DNA from: Caldanaerobius polysaccharolyticus DSM 13641
GTDB taxonomy: Bacteria; Bacillota; Thermoanaerobacteria; Thermoanaerobacterales; Caldanaerobiaceae
DNA: 64,000 nucleotides
Direction of reading: 5' to 3'
Assembly: GCF_000427425.1 (NCBI RefSeq)
Contig: NZ_KE386494.1
Span: forward strand, 522,545 to 586,544
The position numbers and the translations under genes were made by a program. Positions 10,008 through 17,351 of the stretch are shown here, in pieces. Under the pieces are notes generated by a model that had not been told where the DNA came from, did no database searches, and was given only the letters and a program-made list of their open reading frames with translations. How positions within the stretch are numbered: the first letter of the stretch is position 1; every line of letters begins with the position of its first letter.

Positions 10008-10967
10008 TCACACATCCCCTCTCTGTTCTCTTATCTTTTTGGCTATGTCTTCTATTTTCTTTAAACGGTGATTTACTCCCGATTTACCCAATGGCGGGTT
10101 TAGCAATTGTCCCAATTCTTTTAAGCTCAGATCTCTGTTCTCTAAGCGGATGACTGCCAGCTCATATAGCTCTTCAGGGAGGCTTTTTAGGCCTACAGTA
10201 CTATCTATGTACTGTATGCTTTCAAGCTGCCTTAAAGCCGCATTTACCGTTTTGCTCAAATTGGCGGTTTCACAATTTACGATTCTGTTGACGTTGTTTC
10301 GCACATCTTTAAATACTCTCACGTTTTCAAAATCCAGCAGAGCTTTGTGAGCGCCAACCATGTTTAAAAAATCTACTATCTGTTCTCCCTCTTTTAAGTA
10401 TACTATATAATTATTTTTTCGCGCAATGATTTTTCCTTTAAGTTCAAAGAATCTTAATAACTCCCCAATGCTGAAAGCGTATTCCTCACTTCTGACCACC
10501 ATTTCTAAATGGTAGCCTTTCTCGGGATCATTAAGAGAACCGCATCCGAGAAAGGCCCCTCTTAAATACGCCCTCTTTTCCCTATCGCCGTCGATTATGC
10601 GGTCGAGTATTTTATTGTTGATATCCCAACTACCGTCACTTGTTATAAGTATTATACCACATTCCATAAGGATTTTAAATGCATTTTCACCTTCGATTGT
10701 AATAAAATATAAATTGTGCTTGCCGAGATACCTGTTTCTTTTAATGCATACCTCCTGCCTAAAGCCAAAAACCTCCTTTATCAGCACGTATATCTTCTTT
10801 ATTATGGCAGCATTTTCAGAAGATATTCTCACGGCAATGCCCTTCATCCCATGTACTTCTATATATCCGCAGGTGTGTATCAGCGCCGATAGTTCCGCTA
10901 ATTCACACGACCTCTCCTCATCTTTTACTCTACTCAATTCTTCTTTTACTTGATGGGAAAATGACAA
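10008..10967 (-). CDS. whiA: DNA-binding protein WhiA
   Basis: WhiA is a conserved Gram-positive DNA-binding protein linked to cell division and sporulation control. The 319-residue sequence starts MSFSHQVKEELSRV, has the central LAGLIDADG-like region (AYLRGAFLGCGSLNDPEKGYHLE near 140) and ends in a helix-turn-helix segment (LSLKELGQLLNPPLGKSGVNHRL). The start is TTG with GGGGTG 7 bases upstream. It overlaps the frame leading into HPr by a few bases and follows a small Trp-repeat gene by 4 bases. The rapZ-yvcK-whiA-HPr neighbourhood is the classic Firmicute set, here split by four inserted genes. Confidence 0.95.
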   Translation of the reverse strand: MSFSHQVKEELSRVKDEERSCELAELSALIHTCGYIEVHGMKGIAVRISSENAAIIKKIYVLIKEVFGFRQEVCIKRNRYLGKHNLYFITIEGENAFKILMECGIILITSDGSWDINNKILDRIIDGDREKRAYLRGAFLGCGSLNDPEKGYHLEMVVRSEEYAFSIGELLRFFELKGKIIARKNNYIVYLKEGEQIVDFLNMVGAHKALLDFENVRVFKDVRNNVNRIVNCETANLSKTVNAALRQLESIQYIDSTVGLKSLPEELYELAVIRLENRDLSLKELGQLLNPPLGKSGVNHRLKKIEDIAKKIREQRGDV

Positions 10968-10971
10968 AAAC

Positions 10972-11259
10972 TTACACCCCTTTGTCTCTTTGGGAAGACT
11001 TATAATCCTCCCATTCCTGTTTATTTTTAGAGTTAATCCATCTGCCGTATTCCTCTGAATTCAACCATTTGACGTACTGCTGATAATCTTTCCACTCCTG
11101 ATACTCTCTGGAATTCTTCCAGAAATTGAATTCTTCCAGCATCGTCCACCTTTTAAACTCTTGAAATTCAAGCCATTTATACAGGTTTATACTTCTCCCG
11201 TAAAGGTTGTCGTAGACTTTATAGTACTCGTAATCCCTTCCGTACTTTGGTCCAGGCAA
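10972..11259 (-). CDS. Small protein with tandem 18-residue Trp repeats (unknown function)
   Basis: I do not recognise this 95-residue protein. From about residue 30 it consists of three tandem 18-residue units, plus a partial fourth. Each has Trp at unit positions 4 and 13, Glu at 9 and Phe or Tyr at 10, for example YVKWLNSEEYGRWINSKN. Spacing of Trp by nine residues puts both on one face of a helix, so a helical repeat with an aromatic stripe is likely. It has no signal peptide or membrane segment. The TTG at 11259 (MPGPKYGRDYEYYKV) has AAGGAG 9 bases upstream; the ATG at 11298 has none. It sits 4 bases before whiA in the same operon. Confidence 0.7.
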   Translation of the reverse strand: MPGPKYGRDYEYYKVYDNLYGRSINLYKWLEFQEFKRWTMLEEFNFWKNSREYQEWKDYQQYVKWLNSEEYGRWINSKNKQEWEDYKSSQRDKGV

Positions 11260-11323
11260 CGCAATCATCTCCTTAATGTACCACAGTTTATAGTACATTA
11301 TATGAGGATTGCGTAGAAAAGTA

Positions 11324-12319
11324 CTAAGCCTGGACTACGTGTTCGTGCTCATCGTGAGGCCGAGTGCTAACGCTGTTAGACCACTTGCCGCATTTGTCGC
11401 CCCACCGCGCCACCACTATGTCGTTCTGTATAAACTCCACCACTTCGCACATATTGGGGCATCCGTCGCAGTCAAAACCGTTGGTCTTATACGTGAATTC
11501 CGTGACTTTGAAACCTTTAAAATTAGTGGCTTTATTTCTCACAGCATCTTTTGCAAGCAACGCGGCCCCTATAGCTCCCATTACGCCATGGTATTTGGGC
11601 ACTATGACCTCCATCCCCAGCGACCTTTCAAAAGCCGCTTTTATCCCCTTGTTGGCAGCAACTCCACCCTGAAACAAAATAGGTTCCTGTATATCTTTTC
11701 CTTTACCTACGTTGTTGAGATAATTCCTTACCAAAGCCTCGCACAAACCATTTATTATATCAGGGAGGCTGTAACCCAGCTGCTGCTTGTGTATCATATC
11801 GGATTCGGCAAATACCGTGCATCTTCCCGCAATCCTAACTGTCTCCTTAGCCTTTAAAGCCATGTCTCCAAACTCTTCGATGGGAATATTCAACCTGTGG
11901 GCCTGTTGATCCAGAAAAGATCCTGTACCCGCCGCACATACCGTGTTCATGGCAAAGTCTGTCACGATCCCGTTTCTCAATATTATAATTTTTGAGTCCT
12001 GCCCTCCGATCTCAAATATGGTTCGCACGTCAGGTTTTATATGGGTGGCCGCTACAGCATGGGCCGTTATCTCGTTTTTCACTATATCAGCACCGATTAT
12101 AAGCCCAGCCAGTTTTCTGCCACTTCCCGTAGTCCCTGCCCCAACTATCTCCACATTCCCAGGCATGGCCTCCTGAAGCAATTCCAAGCCTTTTAAAACC
12201 GCTTTTATTGGTTGTCCCTGCGTCCTTATATATATACTGGTTATGACGTCTCCTGATTCGTCCACCAGCGCCAGATCAGTACTCACAGAACCCACATCAA
12301 CTCCAAGATAAGCCTTCAC
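11324..12319 (-). CDS. 2-Hydroxyacyl-CoA dehydratase activase (BadF/BadG/HgdC family ATPase)
   Basis: ASKHA-fold ATPase of the family that reduces 2-hydroxyacyl-CoA or benzoyl-CoA dehydratases/reductases with ATP hydrolysis. It shows LGVDVGSVSTDLALVD and FEIGGQDSK nucleotide motifs, the cluster cysteine in NTVCAAGTGSFLDQQA, and a second Cys at AGRCTVFAESD. These two cysteines bind a 4Fe-4S cluster at the dimer interface in HgdC. A C-terminal CDGCPNMC motif gives extra cysteines not found in short activases and may bind another metal site. The start is GTG with AAGGAGG 9 bases upstream, overlapping the preceding gene by 23 bases. No dehydratase subunit is adjacent, so the client is unknown. 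Confidence 0.85.
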   Translation of the reverse strand: MKAYLGVDVGSVSTDLALVDESGDVITSIYIRTQGQPIKAVLKGLELLQEAMPGNVEIVGAGTTGSGRKLAGLIIGADIVKNEITAHAVAATHIKPDVRTIFEIGGQDSKIIILRNGIVTDFAMNTVCAAGTGSFLDQQAHRLNIPIEEFGDMALKAKETVRIAGRCTVFAESDMIHKQQLGYSLPDIINGLCEALVRNYLNNVGKGKDIQEPILFQGGVAANKGIKAAFERSLGMEVIVPKYHGVMGAIGAALLAKDAVRNKATNFKGFKVTEFTYKTNGFDCDGCPNMCEVVEFIQNDIVVARWGDKCGKWSNSVSTRPHDEHEHVVQA

Positions 12320-13394
12320 TTGATACCGCCTCCTTACTGTCCCGTTTCTTATGTAAAAGATCTATAAAGGCTTCCAGCCTCGTCTGATAACCTGCTGTTC
12401 CCGTGTTTTCATCATAGCTTAAAGACATAATAGGCACATTCATGTCCTTGCTTACCCTCTGAAGTATGCCCTGGGCCACTATCTCAGGCGTGCACGTAAA
12501 AGGAAATATGTGTATTATGCCATCGCATTGGCCAGCGTATTTTACGGCATTTCCTATGGAATTTACCCCATGTCCTCCTATATGCCTTTTAAGATACGGC
12601 CTGGCGTATTTCTTTATCCTCTCAAACTTCCACACAAATACACTGGACATCAAGTAGTCACTTAAATACTCGGTCTTTATCACTTCAGCGCCCAGCTCGT
12701 TGAGTTCTTTGTATATGTTCTGGCTCGGATATGGCTCCAGCAGGAAGTATATCTCACCGATAACAACGATTTTTAACGGGTCCCTATCGTCTTTTTCCTC
12801 TAAAGATCTCAGCGCTTCTATCCCATCTCTCGTAACCTTTTTTATCTCCTTCACTGAGTCGGCTTCATCCAATTTGTCGATATACTTTTCAAATATGCGA
12901 GTAGCCTCGCCTCTCTTCCTCTCATGGGCACGGGAAATCAAAAGCTGCCTCTCCAACCTATCTGAAGATACGATTTTTCTCCAAGCAAGATTGAGGCCGT
13001 GAAGTACGTTTTTTACAGTGGCTTTAGGAAAAAGCGGAGCCAAGTCCTGCAAAAATCCTTTTAAATCGCGGTCAGGAGGGTCTACCACCACCATCTTTAC
13101 ATCATATCCCAGATCTCTAAGTATTTCTTTTTGAACTTGGCCATAATAGCCAAAACGGCACGGCCCCACGCCTCCCAGCATCACTATTGCCTCCGCGCCC
13201 TTTTCTATCGCTTCAATGTAATTCCCTACATTGATTTTCAATGGCAAGCAGGCCAGCTCCGGCGAATGCTGCACACCTATATCCAAGGTCTTTTTGGTTA
13301 TAGGTGGAGGCACTATAACCTCTGCTCCCAGATGTTCAAAAAGGCACTTGAGTGCAATACTTAAGCTCCCCATGTGAGGAAACGTAATCTTCAT
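12297..13394 (-). CDS. Acyl-CoA dehydratase activase-associated protein (CoA-substrate activase / DUF2229-like, second component)
   Basis: A 365-residue protein resembling the part of long CoA-substrate-specific activases related to 2-hydroxyglutaryl-CoA dehydratase subunits. The N-terminus MKITFPHMGSLSIALKCLFE and the patch ELACLPLKINVGNYIEAIEKG, with a Cys and a Pro, are typical. IVMLGGVGPCRFGYYG adds another Cys that could ligate an iron-sulphur cluster, and FPFTCTPEIVAQG lies near the end. In many anaerobes this domain, the next gene's domain and the ATPase are one protein of about 1400 residues. Here they are three overlapping genes. It overlaps the upstream gene by ATGA and the ATPase by 23 bases. 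Confidence 0.75.
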   Translation of the reverse strand: MKITFPHMGSLSIALKCLFEHLGAEVIVPPPITKKTLDIGVQHSPELACLPLKINVGNYIEAIEKGAEAIVMLGGVGPCRFGYYGQVQKEILRDLGYDVKMVVVDPPDRDLKGFLQDLAPLFPKATVKNVLHGLNLAWRKIVSSDRLERQLLISRAHERKRGEATRIFEKYIDKLDEADSVKEIKKVTRDGIEALRSLEEKDDRDPLKIVVIGEIYFLLEPYPSQNIYKELNELGAEVIKTEYLSDYLMSSVFVWKFERIKKYARPYLKRHIGGHGVNSIGNAVKYAGQCDGIIHIFPFTCTPEIVAQGILQRVSKDMNVPIMSLSYDENTGTAGYQTRLEAFIDLLHKKRDSKEAVSSEGLSWS

Positions 13395-14365
13395 CGCCCC
13401 ACCGCCTCCTTTAGCCTCAAAAGGTCAATAAAAGCCTCTAACCTCGTCTGGAGGCCCGCTTCACCCGACTGTTCGTCAATAGTAAGGCACAGTAGCGGAA
13501 GCGTCTTTTTTCTCTTGTATTCCCTCTCTACCAGCTCTTTTATAAGGGAATCAGGGCCGCAACCGAAAGCAGTCACCATAATGACACCATCCACATTCTC
13601 CTCGTCTAGAAAATAAAGCCCAGCACCCAATAGCTGTCTCCCGTAAGTCCAGAACATGTCCTTTTTAAAATGAGACGCTCCCTGGGCGATCTGCTCTTCC
13701 GTGAGCATATCAGCAGTAATTACCTGGCAACCCATGTCATTAAGCCTGTCTATTATCGACATATTTATGTAGTCATCGTAGATATCGTACGAATGACCAA
13801 TAAGTCCTATCCTCATGCCATATCGCCTCTTCTCAGGGCTCACGTGGGCCCCAAAGAGGATTTTAAGGGCATCGTTGGCCGTCGTCTCCTTCAAAAGCCT
13901 CTCGTATTCTCTCTGCACCCTATCCGCCTTATCTCGGGCTTCTTTTATCTGGTGTACATCCTTTGTAAACATTCTGCCCAGCCTTATAACTTCCCTATCA
14001 AAGGCCTTTTCTCCTTTATAAAGATTTACTTCCATTTCTATAACAGGGGGAATATCGTCCAGCATCGCTTTCACCAGATCGGGTAAACCCAGGAATTTGG
14101 CACATAGATACCTATTCTTCTCTACGCTGACTATACGGGGTACAAATATACAATCAACGCCTTTGCCTTTTAAATCCAGTATATGCCCAAACATCACTTT
14201 GACAGGCAGACATGCCTCATCAACGCTGTTCTTTACCCCTGCATCCAGAATAGCCTTGTTGGTCCTGGAAGACACCACTACTTTGTTTCCCAACGTCTCA
14301 AGAAATACCTTCCACCATGGGAAAAAATTATAGTACAATAAAGCCCTGGGTACACCGATGACCAC
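13391..14365 (-). CDS. DUF2229-family protein (first component of activase set)
   Basis: A 324-residue protein starting MVIGVPRALLYYNFFPWWKV, the characteristic opening of DUF2229. It carries NSVDEACLPVKVMFGHILDL, which parallels the Cys-Leu-Pro patch in its neighbour, and VTAFGCGPDSLI with another Cys. The paired patches suggest the two proteins are distant paralogues that may share an iron-sulphur site. The GTG at 14365 is preferred because GGGAGGTG lies 5 bases upstream; the frame extends to 14380. It is the first gene of a tight three-gene set that ends with the ATPase. No dehydratase partner is encoded nearby. Confidence 0.75.
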   Translation of the reverse strand: MVIGVPRALLYYNFFPWWKVFLETLGNKVVVSSRTNKAILDAGVKNSVDEACLPVKVMFGHILDLKGKGVDCIFVPRIVSVEKNRYLCAKFLGLPDLVKAMLDDIPPVIEMEVNLYKGEKAFDREVIRLGRMFTKDVHQIKEARDKADRVQREYERLLKETTANDALKILFGAHVSPEKRRYGMRIGLIGHSYDIYDDYINMSIIDRLNDMGCQVITADMLTEEQIAQGASHFKKDMFWTYGRQLLGAGLYFLDEENVDGVIMVTAFGCGPDSLIKELVEREYKRKKTLPLLCLTIDEQSGEAGLQTRLEAFIDLLRLKEAVGR

Positions 14366-14478
14366 TTTAACACCTCCCATAATATCTTAGACATATACCG
14401 CATATATAATACCGTTGTCCTCACTCTTATTGTTTTACTATATTATACCTCAAAGTCAAATATTTTCACCAGTGAATT

Positions 14479-15435
14479 TTAAATGAGAGATAATATGGTA
14501 TCAGCGAGCACTTCTTCATCATGGCGTATCAATCCCTTTACAACTTTAACCAGTTCCTTGCTTACCACTGTACCATATACATCTACACCATCGGGATATA
14601 CAGGATAAGCACCATCTTTTTGATAAAACTTTAAAAGCTCTAAAGGAATAGGCATGCTATTGGCCACAATGTAATCAAGCTTTGTTATCTTACCTATCCT
14701 CATAAGTTCTTTAACATGGTCAGAAGCCGTATAGCCATCAGTCTCCCCGGGCTGTGTCATAATATTTAAAACGTATACCTTTTTAGCCGTAGACTTATTA
14801 ATTGCCTCCGATACGCCTGGTATCAGAAGATTGGGCAATATGCTGGTATAGAGGCTGCCAGGCCCTAAAACAATACAATCTGCCGTCTCCAGGGCATTTA
14901 TAACCTCAGGCAAGGGTTCCACGTCATCGGGTTGAATGCCAAGCTCCACAATACGAGTTTTTTTGGCCTTAGAGTATTCCGGTATACGGGACTCACCTAT
15001 TATAACGCCCCCGTCCTCAAAAACCGCCTTTAGCTGTATATTCGACAACGTCACAGGAAGCACTCTACCTACCACAGCCAGCACATCACTCATACGCCTT
15101 ACAGCCTCTTCAAAATTACCCGATATCCCATTCATCGCCGCAAGAAACAAATTGCCAAAACTTTGCCCTTTTAACATGCCCTCTGTAAAGCGATAATTTA
15201 AGAGTTTATACATTATAGGCTCTGTATTAGCCAAAGCCAATATGCAATTTCTTATATCGCCGGGAGGCAATATACCCAGATCTTGCCGCAGCATACCTGA
15301 CCCTCCACCGTCATCTGCTACTGTCACCACGGCAGTTATCCTGGAGGTACGTTTTTTAAGCCCTCTTAAAAGGGTAGATAAACCCGTGCCACCTCCCAAA
15401 GCGACGATATTAACATCTTTTCCTCCCTCTCCCAT
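14479..15435 (-). CDS. yvcK: YvcK/MgfK family protein
   Basis: CofD-fold protein required in Bacillus for growth on gluconeogenic carbon and for cell-shape control, and reported to bind UDP-sugars. The 318-residue sequence has VALGGGTGLSTLLRGLK, TVADDGGGSGMLRQDLG and PPGDIRNCILALAN, the family signature. The ATG at 15435 has AGAGGT 6 bases upstream and no later start fits. It lies 13 bases after rapZ in the conserved rapZ-yvcK pair. The fold resembles the 2-phospho-L-lactate transferase CofD, but context and motifs mark it as YvcK. Confidence 0.94.
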   Translation of the reverse strand: MGEGGKDVNIVALGGGTGLSTLLRGLKKRTSRITAVVTVADDGGGSGMLRQDLGILPPGDIRNCILALANTEPIMYKLLNYRFTEGMLKGQSFGNLFLAAMNGISGNFEEAVRRMSDVLAVVGRVLPVTLSNIQLKAVFEDGGVIIGESRIPEYSKAKKTRIVELGIQPDDVEPLPEVINALETADCIVLGPGSLYTSILPNLLIPGVSEAINKSTAKKVYVLNIMTQPGETDGYTASDHVKELMRIGKITKLDYIVANSMPIPLELLKFYQKDGAYPVYPDGVDVYGTVVSKELVKVVKGLIRHDEEVLADTILSLI

Positions 15436-15448
15436 ATCGATACCTCTT

Positions 15449-16300
15449 TCATTTTAATATATCCCTATGCTCTACAAACACAGCGTAGTCATTTTTGCGC
15501 AAATAGTTGTACAGCTCGTTGGCAACAGTCACCGACCGATGTTTGCCACCAGTGCAACCCACCGCTATGACCAATTGCGTTTTGCCTTCTTTTACGTAAT
15601 ACGGAATTAGAAATTGCAGTATGTCGTATAACTTGGCCATAAATTCTTTAGTTACAGGAAAGCTCAACACATAATCCCTCACAGGAGCATCATTCCCTGT
15701 TAAATCCTTAAGCTCCTCTATATAAAAGGGATTAGGTAAAAACCTGACGTCAAAAACCAGATCGGCATCCAGTGGAATACCTGACTTGTAGCCAAAAGAA
15801 ACGACTGTTATAACCAATCCTTTAAATTTTCGCCCCTCTAAGAATATGTTGGCCAACTGCTCTCTCAGCTGTGAGATAGTCAGGTTAGAGGTATCGATTA
15901 TCGCTGTAGCTTTATTGCGTATAGATTCTAGCCTCTTTCTCTCGTCATGTATAGCCGCAATAACCCTTCCATCGTGGGCAAGAGGGTGCTTGCGCCTGCT
16001 CTCTTTATACCTCTTTATTAGCGCGGTATCGCTGGCTTCCAGAAACAATATCTCATATTGGTAATTCATTTTCTGCAAATACTCAAGGCTCGAATTGAGG
16101 TCATCAAAAAATTGCCCTCCTCTTAAATCAATAACCAGCGCTACTTTGTCTATTTTTTTTGATTCCGTAAATAGCTCGGAAAGCTTGGGAATCAAAGATG
16201 GAGGCAAATTGTCAATACAAAAATAACCCATATCCTCCAAAGCTTTAACAGCCTGGCTGCGCCCCGCTCCGGATAAGCCTGTTATTATGACAAACCTCAT
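15449..16300 (-). CDS. rapZ: RNase adapter / nucleotide-binding protein RapZ (YvcJ)
   Basis: P-loop protein. In E. coli RapZ directs RNase E to the GlmZ small RNA; in Bacillus (YvcJ) it binds nucleotides and influences competence. The 283 residues include Walker A GLSGAGRSQ, the DNLPPSLIP segment, and the C-terminal VAVGCTGGKHRSV phosphate-binding motif. The Lys of Walker A is Arg, as in a number of homologues. The start ATG has GGGGAGAGG upstream. It is between murB (24 bases upstream) and yvcK (13 bases downstream). Confidence 0.94.
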   Translation of the reverse strand: MRFVIITGLSGAGRSQAVKALEDMGYFCIDNLPPSLIPKLSELFTESKKIDKVALVIDLRGGQFFDDLNSSLEYLQKMNYQYEILFLEASDTALIKRYKESRRKHPLAHDGRVIAAIHDERKRLESIRNKATAIIDTSNLTISQLREQLANIFLEGRKFKGLVITVVSFGYKSGIPLDADLVFDVRFLPNPFYIEELKDLTGNDAPVRDYVLSFPVTKEFMAKLYDILQFLIPYYVKEGKTQLVIAVGCTGGKHRSVTVANELYNYLRKNDYAVFVEHRDILK

Positions 16301-16324
16301 CTGTTCCTCTCCCCTTGTAACCTT

Positions 16325-17212
16325 CTATTCTCCCACAATTTTAACCTCAGGTTCCAGCTCTACCCCAAATTTATCGCGTACGGTCTTCCTCACATGCTCT
16401 ATCAACCTCAACACGTCGTCAGCCGTGGCGCTGCCCAGATTTACTATGAATCCAGCGTGTTTTTCAGAAACTTGGGCATCGCCAATTCTAAAGCCCATTA
16501 AGCCAGCTTCCTGAATAAGCTTACCGGCGTAATAGCCCGCCGGCCTTTTAAATACACTACCAGCACTGGGCTGAGATAACGGCTGTTTAGCTTGCCTCCT
16601 ATGAGTAAAATCATCCATTAGGGCTTTTATGTGACTGCAGTCACCTTTTTGCAATTTCAAAACGGCATTGAGCACAATTTTACCGCTACCTTGTAGTGCT
16701 GTCTTCCTGTATCCAAAATCCATATCAGCTTTTGTGTAGGTAAAAACCTGTCCATTTTCATCCATAACAGTACACTTTACAAAAATATCCTGTATCTCAT
16801 AACCGTACGCCCCGGCATTCATCATCACCGCACCTCCCAGCGTGCCTGGGATACCAGACAGGCCCTCCATGCCAGAAAGTTCATTCTTTAAAGCAATCCT
16901 GGCCAATCTTGAAAGCAAGATGCCAGCTCCCGCTTCTAAATTTTCACCATCCACTGTAACCCGGGAGAAATTATCAGCTATTTTTATCACCACGCCCCTT
17001 ATCCCTTTGTCCTTTACCAGCAAATTAGTGCCATTGCCCATAACAAAGTAAGGAGTGCGGGTTTGTTTGCACCAGATAAGTACATCTCTTAATTCATCCT
17101 CATTTCTCGGTAAAACCAGATAATCAGCCTTACCCCCTATTTTAAAAGACGTGTGTCTGCTCATCAATTCATCTTTAAGCACCACGGTTATATCCTCGAG
17201 TTTTTTTGCCAT
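16325..17212 (-). CDS. murB: UDP-N-acetylenolpyruvoylglucosamine reductase MurB
   Basis: FAD enzyme reducing UDP-GlcNAc-enolpyruvate to UDP-MurNAc in peptidoglycan synthesis. The 295-residue protein shows SFKIGGKADYLVLP, GNGTNLLVKD, the FAD-binding GLSGIPGTLGGAVMMNAGAYG, GYRKTAL and the catalytic SAGSVFKRP serine. The length and absence of the YR-loop insertions point to the type II group usual in Firmicutes. It is the first gene after a good promoter and heads the murB-rapZ-yvcK transcript. Confidence 0.95.
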   Translation of the reverse strand: MAKKLEDITVVLKDELMSRHTSFKIGGKADYLVLPRNEDELRDVLIWCKQTRTPYFVMGNGTNLLVKDKGIRGVVIKIADNFSRVTVDGENLEAGAGILLSRLARIALKNELSGMEGLSGIPGTLGGAVMMNAGAYGYEIQDIFVKCTVMDENGQVFTYTKADMDFGYRKTALQGSGKIVLNAVLKLQKGDCSHIKALMDDFTHRRQAKQPLSQPSAGSVFKRPAGYYAGKLIQEAGLMGFRIGDAQVSEKHAGFIVNLGSATADDVLRLIEHVRKTVRDKFGVELEPEVKIVGE

Positions 17213-17247
17213 ACTACTTCCCTTCTACGAAAAAATGTTCTTTTTTT

Positions 17248-17275
17248 ATTATATCATATACTAAAAAGATGTAAA
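17248..17275 (-). promoter_or_regulatory. Promoter for murB-rapZ-yvcK
   Basis: On the minus strand TTTACA, 16 bases, TATAAT, with a TG one base before the -10 (extended -10). Predicted transcription start is near 17241, about 30 bases upstream of the murB start codon. Confidence 0.7.
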
Positions 17276-17292
17276 ATTAAACAAAAGCTTTT

Positions 17293-17334
17293 AAAAAACA
17301 AAAAGCCTATACCTTCAAAAAGGTACAGGCTTTT
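17293..17334 (-). terminator. Intrinsic terminator of hppA
   Basis: On the minus strand AAAAGCCTGTACCTT and AAGGTATAGGCTTTT pair (one mismatch) around a TTTG loop, followed by a T-rich tail. It lies 18 bases after the hppA stop and before the murB promoter, insulating the two units. Confidence 0.85.
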
Positions 17335-17351
17335 GCATCAAGACTATGATA

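Noticed and set aside
14381-14478. Promoter for the activase operon (TATAAT on the minus strand at 14442-14447)
   Set aside because: The only TTGACT lies 6 bases upstream, far from the 17 needed; no other good -35. Too weak to list.
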